This document shows, piece after piece, positions 52,603 to 61,552 of a stretch of DNA of 64,000 bases. The translations under genes were made by a program, and so were the position numbers. Source of the DNA: Streptomyces antnestii (GTDB taxonomy: Bacteria; Actinomycetota; Actinomycetes; Streptomycetales; Streptomycetaceae); NCBI RefSeq assembly GCF_004005495.1, contig NZ_RZYA01000007.1, positions 248,001-312,000 on the forward strand, read 5' to 3'. The notes under the pieces were generated by a model. That model saw only the letters and a program-made list of their open reading frames with translations. It did no database searches and was not told the origin of the DNA. Position 1 is the stretch's first letter. Each line of letters starts with the position of its first letter.

Positions 52603-53478
52603 ATGTCTTGGTTCGAATCATTCATCCTCGGACTCGTCCAGGGGCTGACCGAGTTCCTTCCCATCTCGTCGAGCGCGCATCTGCGGCTGACCGCCGTCTT
52701 CGCCGGCTGGCACGACCCGGGAGCCGCCTTCACGGCGATCACCCAGCTCGGCACGGAGACGGCGGTGGTGATCTACTTCCGCAAGGACATCGCGCGGATC
52801 ATCTCCGCCTGGTTCCGGTCTCTCACGAACAAGGCCCTGCGCGGCGACCACGACGCGCAGATGGGCTGGCTCGTGATCGTGGGCTCCATACCCATCGGCG
52901 TGCTCGGCGTCGCGTTCAAGGACCAGATCGAGGGCCCGTTCCGCGATCTGCGGCTGACCGCGACGACCCTCATCGTGATGGGCGTCGTCCTCGGCGTCGC
53001 CGACCGTCTGGCCGCCCGCGACGAGACCGGGGGCCGGCACCGCGCGGTCCGGGAGCGCAAGAGCCTCCAGGAACTGAGCGTGAAGGACGGCCTGATCTAC
53101 GGAATCTGCCAGGCCATGGCCCTGATCCCCGGAGTCTCCCGCTCCGGCGCCACCATCAGCGGCGGCCTGCTCATGGGGTACACGCGTGAGGCCGCGGCCC
53201 GCTACTCGTTCCTCCTCGCGATCCCCGCGGTCCTCGCCTCCGGGGTCTTCGAGCTCAAGGACGCCGGGCAGGACGGCCACGTCACGTGGGGTCCCGTCAT
53301 CCTCGCGACGATCATCGCCTTCGGCGTCGGCTACGCCGTCATCGCTTGGTTCATGAAGTTCATCTCCAGCAAGAGCTTCATGCCGTTCGTCTACTACCGG
53401 ATCCTGCTCGGCATCGTGCTGATCGCACTGGTGACGGCGGGCGTGCTGAGCCCGCACGCCGGACAGTCCACGGGCTGA
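52603..53478 (+). CDS. uppP: Undecaprenyl-diphosphatase
   Basis: 291 residues, about eight membrane segments. The two active-site regions are present: LVQGLTEFLPISSSAHLRL near the N-terminus (Glu and Ser) and MALIPGVSRSGATISGGLL (Arg and Ser). It dephosphorylates undecaprenyl pyrophosphate outside the membrane to recycle the cell-wall lipid carrier and can give bacitracin resistance when abundant. Monocistronic by appearance. Confidence 0.95.
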   Translation: MSWFESFILGLVQGLTEFLPISSSAHLRLTAVFAGWHDPGAAFTAITQLGTETAVVIYFRKDIARIISAWFRSLTNKALRGDHDAQMGWLVIVGSIPIGVLGVAFKDQIEGPFRDLRLTATTLIVMGVVLGVADRLAARDETGGRHRAVRERKSLQELSVKDGLIYGICQAMALIPGVSRSGATISGGLLMGYTREAAARYSFLLAIPAVLASGVFELKDAGQDGHVTWGPVILATIIAFGVGYAVIAWFMKFISSKSFMPFVYYRILLGIVLIALVTAGVLSPHAGQSTG

Positions 53479-53566
53479 CCCAACTCACCGGTGTTCTCGA
53501 TCACTTGGCGAATATGTTCGGTCGCTGAGGGTTCCCAGCGGGCGTGACTCGCCCTAGCCTTGCCGC

Positions 53567-53746
53567 ATGCCGCCGCTTGAGTGTTCGGGTTCCGTGCGGT
53601 CTGCCGACGAAGTCAACGAGCAGATCCGCGGGTTGTGGCTGCGCGCGGGCGGCCGACTCTCCGCCGATCAGCGCGCACAGTACGCGCGGCTGGTCACCGA
53701 GTGGGCGGACGCGGTCCGTACCGAGGTCGTCGTCGAAGCGGCCTGA
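53567..53746 (+). CDS. Small conserved-type protein, 59 residues
   Basis: A 59-residue frame, ATG 53567 to TGA 53744-53746, with good codon bias. The sequence contains ADEVNEQIRGLWLR, LSADQRAQYARLVTEWA and ends TEVVVEAA. It is acidic and helical without cysteine motifs. A TAGCCT box six bases before the ATG suggests a leaderless transcript. I believe similar short proteins are common in Streptomyces, but the function is unknown. Confidence 0.65.
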   Translation: MPPLECSGSVRSADEVNEQIRGLWLRAGGRLSADQRAQYARLVTEWADAVRTEVVVEAA

Positions 53747-53769
53747 CGTCCCCGCGGTCCCGCGCCGGT

Positions 53770-54417
53770 TCAGCCGGCTTCGGCGTTCCAGCGCCACGAC
53801 GTGAGCCGTTCCCTGCCGGGCAGCTCGCCGCGCCCCGTCGCCCACAGCAACGTACGCCAGGGGGCGCCGTCCCGCGGTGCGTCGGGGAACAGGCGGGCGA
53901 GGGCCCGGGCGCAGAGGGCGTCCGGCGGGGTCCAGCGCAGGCCGAGGCCCTCGGCGATGTCCTGTGTGTGGACGAGGGTCTCCACGACGCCCATCGCGGC
54001 GAAGCCCGCGGGGTCCGAGAGGCCGAACACGTGGTGGGCGCGAGTGTCCTGCGGCGTCGTACGCACCATCGCGACGAGCAGGGCCCCGCTCGCGTCGAGC
54101 ACCTGGAGCAGACCCGCGGGACCGGCCTCGCGGCGCGCGAAGACGACGTTCGCGGGGCCGCCCGGCCTGCGGCGCGTCCAGTCGAACGGCACCTCGGTGT
54201 CCAACGGCGGCCTGGCCGGGCCGAGTTGGGCCGCGTACGCGAACAGGTCGTCGGCCAGGTGCTCGGCGGTCTCCCAGCAGTCCCAGTCCAGCGAACCGGC
54301 CCTGACGCCCCAGTCGGCGTCCGGCGCCCCGCCCAGGACGGCGACCGAGAGCCGGACGGCGTGCGCGACGTCGTCGGCGGTGACAGGACCGGGGTGCGGG
54401 GTGCTCGCTCGGGACAT
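53770..54417 (-). CDS. Maleylpyruvate isomerase/DinB-like N-terminal domain protein
   Basis: 215 residues. The helical-bundle (DinB/MDMPI) fold is suggested by SLDWDCWETAEHLADDLFAYAAQL and GVVETLVHTQDIAEGLGL, where the conserved histidines would bind a metal. Such proteins are often mycothiol-dependent enzymes. It ends 23 bp from the small 59-residue gene. Confidence 0.8.
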   Translation of the reverse strand: MSRASTPHPGPVTADDVAHAVRLSVAVLGGAPDADWGVRAGSLDWDCWETAEHLADDLFAYAAQLGPARPPLDTEVPFDWTRRRPGGPANVVFARREAGPAGLLQVLDASGALLVAMVRTTPQDTRAHHVFGLSDPAGFAAMGVVETLVHTQDIAEGLGLRWTPPDALCARALARLFPDAPRDGAPWRTLLWATGRGELPGRERLTSWRWNAEAG

Positions 54418-54505
54418 GCCCAGAAGGTATCAACGGCGGACGCCGCGCCCCTCTCCCCTGTCGCGCCTCTTGGATCCGCGGTCCCCGTGCCCAACACTGA
54501 CCGGC

Positions 54506-54994
54506 ATGACCCAGCGCGTAGAACTCGCCACCGTGATGGACCGGCTAGCCATCGAGGAGCTGATCACCGACTACGCGGTGTCCGTGGACGACGGGGACTG
54601 GACGGCGTACCGCGGGCTCTTCAGCCCGGACGGGCGCGCCGACTACCGGGCGGCCGGGGGCATCGAGGGGGGCGCGGCCGAGATCGCCGAGTGGCTGGCC
54701 CGCACGATGGAGCTGTTCCCCATGCGCCAGCACCTGATCGTCAACCGGCGCCTCCGCTTCGGCCGCCACGACAACGACACCGGTGACACGGCCGGAGTAC
54801 AGGCCGACTACATCAACCCGATGCGGTTCGCGGGCGGGGGCGAGGGGGACGCCTCCGGTGCGCCCGACTTCGTCTGCGGCGGCCGGTACGCCTTCGCCCT
54901 GGTGCGGACGTACTCGGGCTGGCGGCTGCGCGGGGTGACGGTGCACGAGAAGTGGCGCCGCACCGGGGGCGCCGCGCGGGCCGGCGCGGCCTGA
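54506..54994 (+). CDS. SnoaL-like (NTF2-fold) protein
   Basis: 162 residues. The start DRLAIEELITDYAVSVDDGDWTAYRGLFSPDG is the standard opening of SnoaL_4-type NTF2-fold proteins, followed by RQHLIVNRRLRF and WRLRGVTVHEKWRRT. Members act as polyketide cyclases, dehydratases or binding proteins. No biosynthetic gene is adjacent, so no specific role can be assigned. Confidence 0.85.
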   Translation: MTQRVELATVMDRLAIEELITDYAVSVDDGDWTAYRGLFSPDGRADYRAAGGIEGGAAEIAEWLARTMELFPMRQHLIVNRRLRFGRHDNDTGDTAGVQADYINPMRFAGGGEGDASGAPDFVCGGRYAFALVRTYSGWRLRGVTVHEKWRRTGGAARAGAA

Positions 54995-55087
54995 CCAGGG
55001 GTCGCCCCGACGCCCACTGTCAGAGATCGTCCGCGAAGCGCACACTGAAGACACGTACCGGGCGTCGGACGACGAGGGAGGCGGCGC

Positions 55088-56800
55088 ATGGACGGGTCGG
55101 GCGGGAACGGACGGTCGCGCTCCGCGCACCCTGCGCCGGCCCGCCCGGTGTCCGCGACCCCGTCCTCGTGGAGTACGTGGGGTACGAGGGGTCCGCACCC
55201 AGGGGCGCCGCCCGCCACCGTCGCCCGTCTCGCGGCGTCCCCGTGGTGGCGTGGCGCGGCCGCCGTGTGCGCGGGCGCCCTGCCCGCCCTCGCGTTCCCC
55301 GCGCCCTCGCTGTGGTGGCTGGCGTATGTCGCGCTGGTCCCGTGGATGCTGCTCGCCCGCTCGGCCCCCACACTGCGCCGCGCGACGCTCGACGGCTGGC
55401 TCGGCGGGCTCGGGTTCATGCTGGCCGTGCACCACTGGCTGCTGCCGAGCCTGCATGTGTTCACGATCGTGATCGCGGCACTGCTCGGGCTGCTGTGGGC
55501 GCCGTGGGGCCGGCTCCTGCGGTGGCTGCTCGGCGACACACCCTCGCGCGGGAAGGCGGCGGCCGCCCTCGTGGTGATTCCGTCCGCCTGGCTGATGGTC
55601 GAACTCGTCAGGTCCTGGCAGGGGCTCGGCGGCCCGTGGGGGCTTCTCGGGTCGAGCCAGTGGCAGGTGGAGCCCGCCCTGCGCGTGGCGTCGGTGGGAG
55701 GGGTGTGGCTGGTCAGCGCGCTCGTCGTGGCGGTGAACACCGCCGTCACGATCCTCGTCGTGGCACGTGACGCCCGTACGCCCGCCGTGGCGGGACTCCT
55801 GGTGACCGCGACGGTGACGACGGCGTCGTGGGCCTGGGCACCGCGCCCCGACCCGACCGGCCGGGTACGGGTCGCCGTCGTCCAGCCGGGGCCCATAGGC
55901 GGCACCGCGAGCGTCTACAAGCGCCTCGCCCGCGAGGAGGCCCTGACGCGTGACCTGGCCGGGCAGCACGTCGACCTGGTGGTCTGGGGCGAGAGCAGTG
56001 TCGGCTTCGACCTGGGCGCGCGGCCGGACCTGACGCGCCGGATCGCGGCGCTCTCGCGCGCGGTGGGCGCGGACATCCTGGTGAACGTGGACGCGCGCCG
56101 CGCCTCCCCCACCGGCCCCCAGGGCATCTACAAGAGTTCGGTCCTCGTGGGCCCGAACGGTCTCACGGGTCAGCGCTACGACAAGATGCGGCTCGTCCCG
56201 TTCGGCGAGTACATCCCGGCGCGCCCCCTGTTCGGCTGGGCCACCGCGGTCGGCAAGGCGGCCGGCGAGGACCGGATCAGGGGCACGCGCCAGGTCGTGA
56301 TGAACCTGCCGTCCGCACGGGAGCACGGCCTGCGGATCGGCCCGCTCGTCTGCTTCGAGACGGCGTTCCCCGACATGACGCGGAACCTGACGCGCGACGG
56401 GGCGCAGGTGCTGCTCGCGCAGTCCTCGACGTCGACGTTCCAGCACAGCTGGGCGCCGCAGCAGCACGCGTCGCTCGCGGCTCTGCGGGCCGCGGAGACC
56501 GGGCGCCCGGTGGTGCACGCGACGCTGACCGGGGTCTCGGCGGTGTACGGCCCGGACGGGTCCCGGGTCGGTCCGTGGCTCGGCACCTCGGCGAGCACGG
56601 CCCACGTCTACGAGGTGCCGACGGCGCGGGGGACGACGCTGTACGTGCGGTTCGGGGCCTGGCCGGTGCACGCGGCCGTCCTGACGCTCTTCGTCCTCGC
56701 CACGGCCGAGGCCGTCCGCATGTTCAGGCGGCGAACCGCTGCACCTCTCGTACGACCTGTTCGCACAGCACATGAGTCTCCAGAGCGTCCCTGGCGCTGA
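55088..56800 (+). CDS. lnt: Apolipoprotein N-acyltransferase
   Basis: 570 residues. The N-terminal half has six to seven membrane helices (LPALAFPAPSLWWLAYVALVPWMLL and others). A nitrilase-like extracellular domain follows with the catalytic triad Glu302 (VVWGESS), Lys366 (YDKMRLVPFGEY) and Cys422 (LVCFETAF). Lnt adds the third acyl chain to lipoproteins. Its last 77 bp overlap the convergent oxidoreductase gene, giving an Arg/Pro-rich tail. Confidence 0.92.
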   Translation: MDGSGGNGRSRSAHPAPARPVSATPSSWSTWGTRGPHPGAPPATVARLAASPWWRGAAAVCAGALPALAFPAPSLWWLAYVALVPWMLLARSAPTLRRATLDGWLGGLGFMLAVHHWLLPSLHVFTIVIAALLGLLWAPWGRLLRWLLGDTPSRGKAAAALVVIPSAWLMVELVRSWQGLGGPWGLLGSSQWQVEPALRVASVGGVWLVSALVVAVNTAVTILVVARDARTPAVAGLLVTATVTTASWAWAPRPDPTGRVRVAVVQPGPIGGTASVYKRLAREEALTRDLAGQHVDLVVWGESSVGFDLGARPDLTRRIAALSRAVGADILVNVDARRASPTGPQGIYKSSVLVGPNGLTGQRYDKMRLVPFGEYIPARPLFGWATAVGKAAGEDRIRGTRQVVMNLPSAREHGLRIGPLVCFETAFPDMTRNLTRDGAQVLLAQSSTSTFQHSWAPQQHASLAALRAAETGRPVVHATLTGVSAVYGPDGSRVGPWLGTSASTAHVYEVPTARGTTLYVRFGAWPVHAAVLTLFVLATAEAVRMFRRRTAAPLVRPVRTAHESPERPWR

Positions 56801-57629
56801 GGACCTTTCCGGCGCGGACGGCGTCGAGGAAGGCGGTGACCAGCTGCTCGATGCCGCGCTGGCGTGCCACCGGCACCCAGTCGCCGCGGCGGCGCACCGT
56901 CGGCTGACCCTTGTGGTCGATGACCTCGGCGAGATTGACGACCTGGCGCTTGGTGTCCTGTCCTGACACCTCGAGGATCTCCTCGGTCGAGCCGCTGAGC
57001 CGGTTCATGACGCCGATCGCGGTGAACCCGGCCCCACCGAGCTGCAGCACCACGTGGTGCAGCAGGCCGTCCTCGACGCGGGCGCGGACCGTCACGTCGT
57101 CGATCGGCCCCGGCGCGAGATAGCGCAGAGTGTCCACGACGTGGATGAAGTCGTCGAGAACGAGTGTGCGCGGGTCCTCGGGCAGCCCGATCCGGTTCTT
57201 CTGCATCAGGATCAGCTCGCGGGGGTGGTCGGCGCACTGGGTGTAGCCGGGGGCGTAACGCCGGTTGAAGCCGACGGTGAGGCTGACGCCCCGCTCCTCG
57301 GCGAGCCGTACGAGGCGCTGCGAGTCGGCGAGTTCGTAGGCGAGCGGCTTGTCGACGTAGGTGGCGACGCCCGCTTCGAGCAGCCGCGCCACGATCTCGG
57401 GGTGGGCCACGGTCGCCGCGTGCACGAAGGCCGCGTCGAGTCCCTGCGCGAGCAGCGCGTCGAGGTCCGCGTGCCGGTGCGCGGCGGGGATGTGGTGCGC
57501 GTCGCCGACCCGCTGGAGCGTCGCGGGCGTGCGGGTCTGCAGGTGCAGCTCGACCCCGGGCTGGGTGGTGAGCACCGGCAGATACGCCTTCTGCGCAATG
57601 TCTCCGAGTCCGATGCAGCCGACCTTCAC
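56724..57629 (-). CDS. Gfo/Idh/MocA family oxidoreductase
   Basis: 301 residues, GTG start at 57629 with GGGAGAAG upstream. The Rossmann motif is VGCIGLGDIAQKAYLP, followed by the family signature VDKPLAYELADSQRLVRLAEE with the EKP-type lysine, and a C-terminal alpha/beta domain. NAD(P)-dependent oxidation of a sugar or related substrate is expected. Its 3' end overlaps lnt by 77 bp on the opposite strand. Confidence 0.92.
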   Translation of the reverse strand: MKVGCIGLGDIAQKAYLPVLTTQPGVELHLQTRTPATLQRVGDAHHIPAAHRHADLDALLAQGLDAAFVHAATVAHPEIVARLLEAGVATYVDKPLAYELADSQRLVRLAEERGVSLTVGFNRRYAPGYTQCADHPRELILMQKNRIGLPEDPRTLVLDDFIHVVDTLRYLAPGPIDDVTVRARVEDGLLHHVVLQLGGAGFTAIGVMNRLSGSTEEILEVSGQDTKRQVVNLAEVIDHKGQPTVRRRGDWVPVARQRGIEQLVTAFLDAVRAGKVLSARDALETHVLCEQVVREVQRFAA

Positions 57630-57811
57630 GTCCGTCTTCTCCCTGTCGCCTCGAGCCGGCCGTGTCCGGTCAAACTCGCTGTGTCCCGGCAGCATACGGC
57701 GGCTGCGCGCGCTGTTCGGCCCGTCTGCCTTCTGACCTGCACGTCACCCGTGCGGGGCATCATCGGCCGACGGGCCCGCGACGGCGCTCCGCACACAGCA
57801 GAGTGGCGCGG

Positions 57812-58291
57812 GTGCATCGATCGACGACCTCTGCAGCGCTCCTGCTCACGATGGCGGCCACGGCCGCCGCGGTGGCCGGATGCGTGAGCGTGCGGCAGCC
57901 CGAGCCGCCGGCCCTGTCCCCCGCCGCCCCCGCCCTGCCCGCGGCGCCCCGCCCCGACGGGCGGGCGGAACCCGAGGTCGTACAGGCGCCCGTGCGGGAG
58001 GCGCTGGACAGGATGGGCCGGACTCCGCCGCCTCGCTCGTCGGCCCCGCCCGCACCGGAGCCGTCCCGTCCGCCACACCACCCGCCACCGCCACCGCGCC
58101 ACGAGGCACCCGCCAGGTCGGGCGCCGGCCACGCGGCACGCCCCGCGGCGCCCGAACCGCGCCGCCCGCGCACCGCTCCCCCCGCGGCACCGGGCGCCCC
58201 GGGCGATGTGTGCGCGCTGGGCCACCAGTACGGCAAGTGGAACCCGGACAGCCCCGAGGCCCGCATCTGCCGGGAGACCTATGGACGATGA
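57812..58291 (+). CDS. Proline-rich putative lipoprotein
   Basis: 159 residues from the GTG at 57812. The N-terminus has a short basic part and a hydrophobic stretch ending in VAGC, a lipobox. The middle is very rich in Pro, Ala, Arg and His and looks unstructured. It ends with DVCALGHQYGKW and SPEARICRETYG, a Cys-containing C-terminal motif that I have seen in other Streptomyces secreted proteins. Function unknown. Confidence 0.65.
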   Translation: MHRSTTSAALLLTMAATAAAVAGCVSVRQPEPPALSPAAPALPAAPRPDGRAEPEVVQAPVREALDRMGRTPPPRSSAPPAPEPSRPPHHPPPPPRHEAPARSGAGHAARPAAPEPRRPRTAPPAAPGAPGDVCALGHQYGKWNPDSPEARICRETYGR

Positions 58292-58364
58292 CGAGGGACA
58301 AGGGAGGAGGGATGCAGTACGTGGGACAGCGACGGGACGGTGACCGGGCGGCGGCGGGTGAGCG

Positions 58365-58916
58365 CTAGGAGCTCCGCCGGGGCGGTCCCAGCGCATCGCC
58401 CCCGGTCGCGCCGCGGTCGGGTCTCTCGTCCCCTCCGGGCGGCATGCCCGCGACCTTCTGTTCCAGACGGGCGATGGCGGCCCGGACGCCGTCCCCGTAC
58501 CCGTCGTCGGAGAGCGCGCCCACCACGGCGCGCGCCCGCGTGAGATGGCTGCGGGCCGCCTCGGGGCGGCCCAGCTTCACGTAGTCCGCCGCCAGGTTGA
58601 GATGCAGTGAGGGATAGAGCGCGCGGACCGCGAGCGACTGCTCGTGGCGTGCAAGGCGACTCTCCGTCAGGCCCTCGGCGGCGGACAGGGCCCGCAGGTC
58701 CCACGCCAGTTCGTCGTTCGGATCGTCCTGGGCGTCCGCCATGTAGTGCGCCAGCGTGCACCGGTGGAGCGGGTCGCCGTCCTCGCCGATCTCGGCCCAC
58801 AGGCCGAGATACCGGCCCCTGGCCTCCTCGCGGTCACCGGCGTGATGCAGCATGACCACTTGTCCGATCCGGGTCATCATGGCGTCGTCCGCCGCCTGTT
58901 CCCGCTGTTCAGCCAC
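58365..58916 (-). CDS. TPR-like helical protein of unknown function
   Basis: 183 residues, GTG start at 58916 (an internal ATG at 58877 is possible). It is built of helical repeats resembling tetratricopeptides: QVVMLHHAGDREEARGRYLGLW, and SLHLNLAADYVKLGRPEAARSHL. Likely a scaffold for protein contacts. No partner is evident. Confidence 0.75.
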   Translation of the reverse strand: MAEQREQAADDAMMTRIGQVVMLHHAGDREEARGRYLGLWAEIGEDGDPLHRCTLAHYMADAQDDPNDELAWDLRALSAAEGLTESRLARHEQSLAVRALYPSLHLNLAADYVKLGRPEAARSHLTRARAVVGALSDDGYGDGVRAAIARLEQKVAGMPPGGDERPDRGATGGDALGPPRRSS

Positions 58917-59016
58917 AGGGCCTCCACGTTCGTACGCCGATCGTCCAAACCGATAACGATTCCGACGCTATAGGCAGCCGCTGACAATCCCCGTCAGGCG
59001 CGGGCGTCGGGGGTGG

Positions 59017-59700
59017 TCAGCCGAGGTCCGGGATGCGCCAGTCGATCGGCGTGTGCCCCTGGGCCGCCACCGCCTCGTCGATCTGCGTGAAGGGCTTCGA
59101 GCCGAAGAACTTCTTCGCGGAGAGCGGCGAGGGGTGCGCGCCCTTCACGACGATGTGCCGCTCCTCGTCGATCAGGGGGAGCTTCTTCTGCGCGTAGTTC
59201 CCCCACAGGACGAACACGGCCGGGTCGGGCCGGTCGGCCACCGCGCGGATGACCGCGTCCGTGAACTTCTCCCAGCCCTTGCCCTTGTGCGAGTTGGCCT
59301 CGCCGGCCCGGACCGTGAGCACCGCGTTCAGCAGGAGGACGCCCTGCTCGGCCCACGGCATCAGGTAGCCGTTGTCCGGGACCGGGTGGCCGAGCTCCTC
59401 CTTCATCTCCTTGTAGATGTTCCGCAGGGAGGGCGGCGTCTTCACGCCGGGCCGCACGGAGAAGCACAGACCGTGCCCCTGCCCCTCCCCGTGGTACGGG
59501 TCCTGGCCGAGGACGAGGACCTTGACGCGGTCGTACGGGGTCGCGTCGAGCGCCGCGAAGACCTCCTCGCGCGGCGGGTAGACGGGACCCTTCGCGCGCT
59601 CCTCCTCGACGAACTCGGTGAGCTCCTTGAAGTAGGGCTTCTGCAGCTCCTCGCCGAGGACGCCGCGCCAGGACTCGGGCAGCATCGCGGTGTCGGTCAC
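59017..59700 (-). CDS. ung: Uracil-DNA glycosylase (family 1)
   Basis: 227 residues, GTG start. The water-activating motif is LVLGQDPYHG near residues 62-71, LCFSVRPGVKTPPSLRNIYKEM follows, and the DNA-intercalation loop is GAHPSPLSA. It removes uracil from DNA. It is 106 bp downstream of the peptide-binding protein gene, with a hairpin between, so it is probably a separate transcript. Confidence 0.95.
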   Translation of the reverse strand: MTDTAMLPESWRGVLGEELQKPYFKELTEFVEEERAKGPVYPPREEVFAALDATPYDRVKVLVLGQDPYHGEGQGHGLCFSVRPGVKTPPSLRNIYKEMKEELGHPVPDNGYLMPWAEQGVLLLNAVLTVRAGEANSHKGKGWEKFTDAVIRAVADRPDPAVFVLWGNYAQKKLPLIDEERHIVVKGAHPSPLSAKKFFGSKPFTQIDEAVAAQGHTPIDWRIPDLG

Positions 59701-59729
59701 GTCAACAACCTCCGGGGTACGGTCACTTC

Positions 59730-59752
59730 ACGGCCGTGCGGGGCACGGCCGT
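59730..59752 (-). terminator. Hairpin between the binding-protein gene and ung
   Basis: ACGGCCGTGC (59730-59739), a GGG loop, and GCACGGCCGT (59743-59752), a perfect 10-bp stem. It lies 54 bp after the stop of the substrate-binding protein gene on the minus strand. Confidence 0.5.
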
Positions 59753-59806
59753 CTCACACCTCAAGAACCTACCCGCGGCCACTGACAACGGGCCCCGGCG
59801 CCCCGC

Positions 59807-61387
59807 CTACCAGCTGGTCTTGCGGTGCAGCTCCCACATCATCATGATCGTCGACGGGTCGAGGGCCCGCTCGCCGCCGGCGATCTCGTCGCTGGCCGCG
59901 ATGTACTGCTTGCCCTGCCACAGCGGCAGCAGCCGGACGTCGTCGACGAGGATCTGCTGGGCTCGCCTGAACTGGCCCACGACGGCGGCGCGATCGCTCT
60001 CGCGGCGCGACTGCGGCAGCAGCTGGTCGGTGATCTCGGGGGACGTGTACGGCGTACCGAGCGCGTTCTGCTTGCCGACGAAGGGCGCGATGAAGTTCTC
60101 CGCGTCCGGGAAGTCGGGGAACCAGCCGCGCCCGAAGACGGGGTACTCACCCTTGCGGTACCCGGCCTCGAACGTCTTCCAGGGGCGCCCCTTGACCGTG
60201 ACCCGGAACAGGCCGGACGCGTCCAGCTGGCGCTTCAGCTCGGTGAACTCGGCGCCGGTCGCGGACCCGTAGCGGTCGGTGGTGTACCAGAGGGTGAGCG
60301 GTACGGGTGTGGTGATGCCGGCCCGGGCGAGGATGGTCCTCGCCTTGGCCGTGCTCGGGTCGCCGTAGTCGTCGAAGAAGCCGGTGGTGTGCCCGGTCAG
60401 TCCCCTCGGGACCATCGAGTAGAGCGGCTCGACGGTGTCCTGGTAGACCTTGTGCGCGATCGCCCCGCGGTCGACGACCTGGGCGACGGCCTTGCGGACG
60501 GCGGACTTGCGGGCCCAGGGGTCCTTCGGGTTGAAGACCAGGTAGCTGATCTCCATGCCGGCGCCCTCGACGAGCTGGATGCCGTCCTTGGCCTGCTTGC
60601 CCTGGAGTCCGACGACGTCCGACGCGGCGAGACCGCGGAACGTGGCGTCGATCTTCTTCGCGCGCAGGGCGCCGACCATCGAGGCCGAGTCCTTGAAGTA
60701 CCGGATAGTGACGGCGTTGTTCTTGCGGTCGGCGAACCCCTTGTAGTGGGTGTTCTCTACGAGTTCGGCCTTGTCGCCTTCGGTGTACGCGCCGAGCGCG
60801 TAGGGCCCGGAGCCGCTGACCTTCCCGTCCTCGCGGACGGCGTCGGCCGGGTATTCGGCCGGGTCCACGATCGACATCGCCGGTGTCGCGAGAACGAAGG
60901 GGAACGTCGCGTCGGGCTTGTTCAGGTGGAAGGTGATGTCCCGGTCGCCCTTGACCTCGACCGACTTCAGGCTGCCGAGGAGCCCCTTCGGGCCGCCCTT
61001 GACGTCGATCCTGCTGATGCGGTCGATGGAGAACTTGACCGCCGTCGCGTCGAGCTTGTCACCGTCCGAGAACGCCATGCCGTCGCGCAGCTTGCAGTGG
61101 TAGACGCGGTTGGAGGTGTCGGTGAACCCGCAGCTCTCGGCGGCGTCCGGCGTGGGCGTGGAGGCGCCGGAGGGGAAGCTGACGAGGGTCTGGTAGACGT
61201 TCCTGAACAGCTCCCAGGAGCCGTCCCAGGACGCGGCCGGGTCGAGGGTGCTCGGCGCGCTGGTGGTCCCGACGACGATCGGCGCCGTGTCGCCGGAGCT
61301 TCCGGAGGACATCAGTCCGCATCCGGAGAGGAGCGATATGCACGTTATCGCCGCCAGCTGACGGGGGCCCTTGATCCGGTTGAACAC
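59807..61387 (-). CDS. ABC transporter substrate-binding lipoprotein (peptide/nickel type)
   Basis: 526 residues from the GTG at 61387, preceded by GAGGAG. The lipobox is LLSGC near residue 22. Family-5 solute-binding landmarks follow: VGTTSAPSTLDPAASWDGSWELFRNVYQTLV, FSDGDKLDATAVKFSIDR, and SGSGPYALGAYTEGD. These proteins bind oligopeptides. No permease or ATPase genes are next to it, so it is an orphan or signalling-type receptor. Confidence 0.9.
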   Translation of the reverse strand: MFNRIKGPRQLAAITCISLLSGCGLMSSGSSGDTAPIVVGTTSAPSTLDPAASWDGSWELFRNVYQTLVSFPSGASTPTPDAAESCGFTDTSNRVYHCKLRDGMAFSDGDKLDATAVKFSIDRISRIDVKGGPKGLLGSLKSVEVKGDRDITFHLNKPDATFPFVLATPAMSIVDPAEYPADAVREDGKVSGSGPYALGAYTEGDKAELVENTHYKGFADRKNNAVTIRYFKDSASMVGALRAKKIDATFRGLAASDVVGLQGKQAKDGIQLVEGAGMEISYLVFNPKDPWARKSAVRKAVAQVVDRGAIAHKVYQDTVEPLYSMVPRGLTGHTTGFFDDYGDPSTAKARTILARAGITTPVPLTLWYTTDRYGSATGAEFTELKRQLDASGLFRVTVKGRPWKTFEAGYRKGEYPVFGRGWFPDFPDAENFIAPFVGKQNALGTPYTSPEITDQLLPQSRRESDRAAVVGQFRRAQQILVDDVRLLPLWQGKQYIAASDEIAGGERALDPSTIMMMWELHRKTSW

Positions 61388-61437
61388 GCGCGCGCTCCTC
61401 GATCGGCCATGCCATGGATCGGCAGACCATACCGCAG

Positions 61438-61473
61438 TGCCCCGCCGGGCCAACCAGGCACTCCGGCGGGGCA
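61438..61473 (-). terminator. Hairpin after the SDR gene pair
   Basis: TGCCCCGCCGG (61438-61448) pairs perfectly with CCGGCGGGGCA (61463-61473) over a 14-nt loop. It lies 80 bp beyond the SDR stop at 61553 and before the binding-protein gene. Confidence 0.55.
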
Positions 61474-61552
61474 CTTGATGCGTATGTACGTCACGTACGC
61501 GGGGAACTTCACTTAGGCGAAGTTGGTCCGGTACGGCCTCGGCGGGGCTTTG

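Noticed and set aside
52608..52622. A tRNA-like GGTTCGAATC string
   Set aside because: It lies in the first codons of uppP and has no acceptor or anticodon arms around it.
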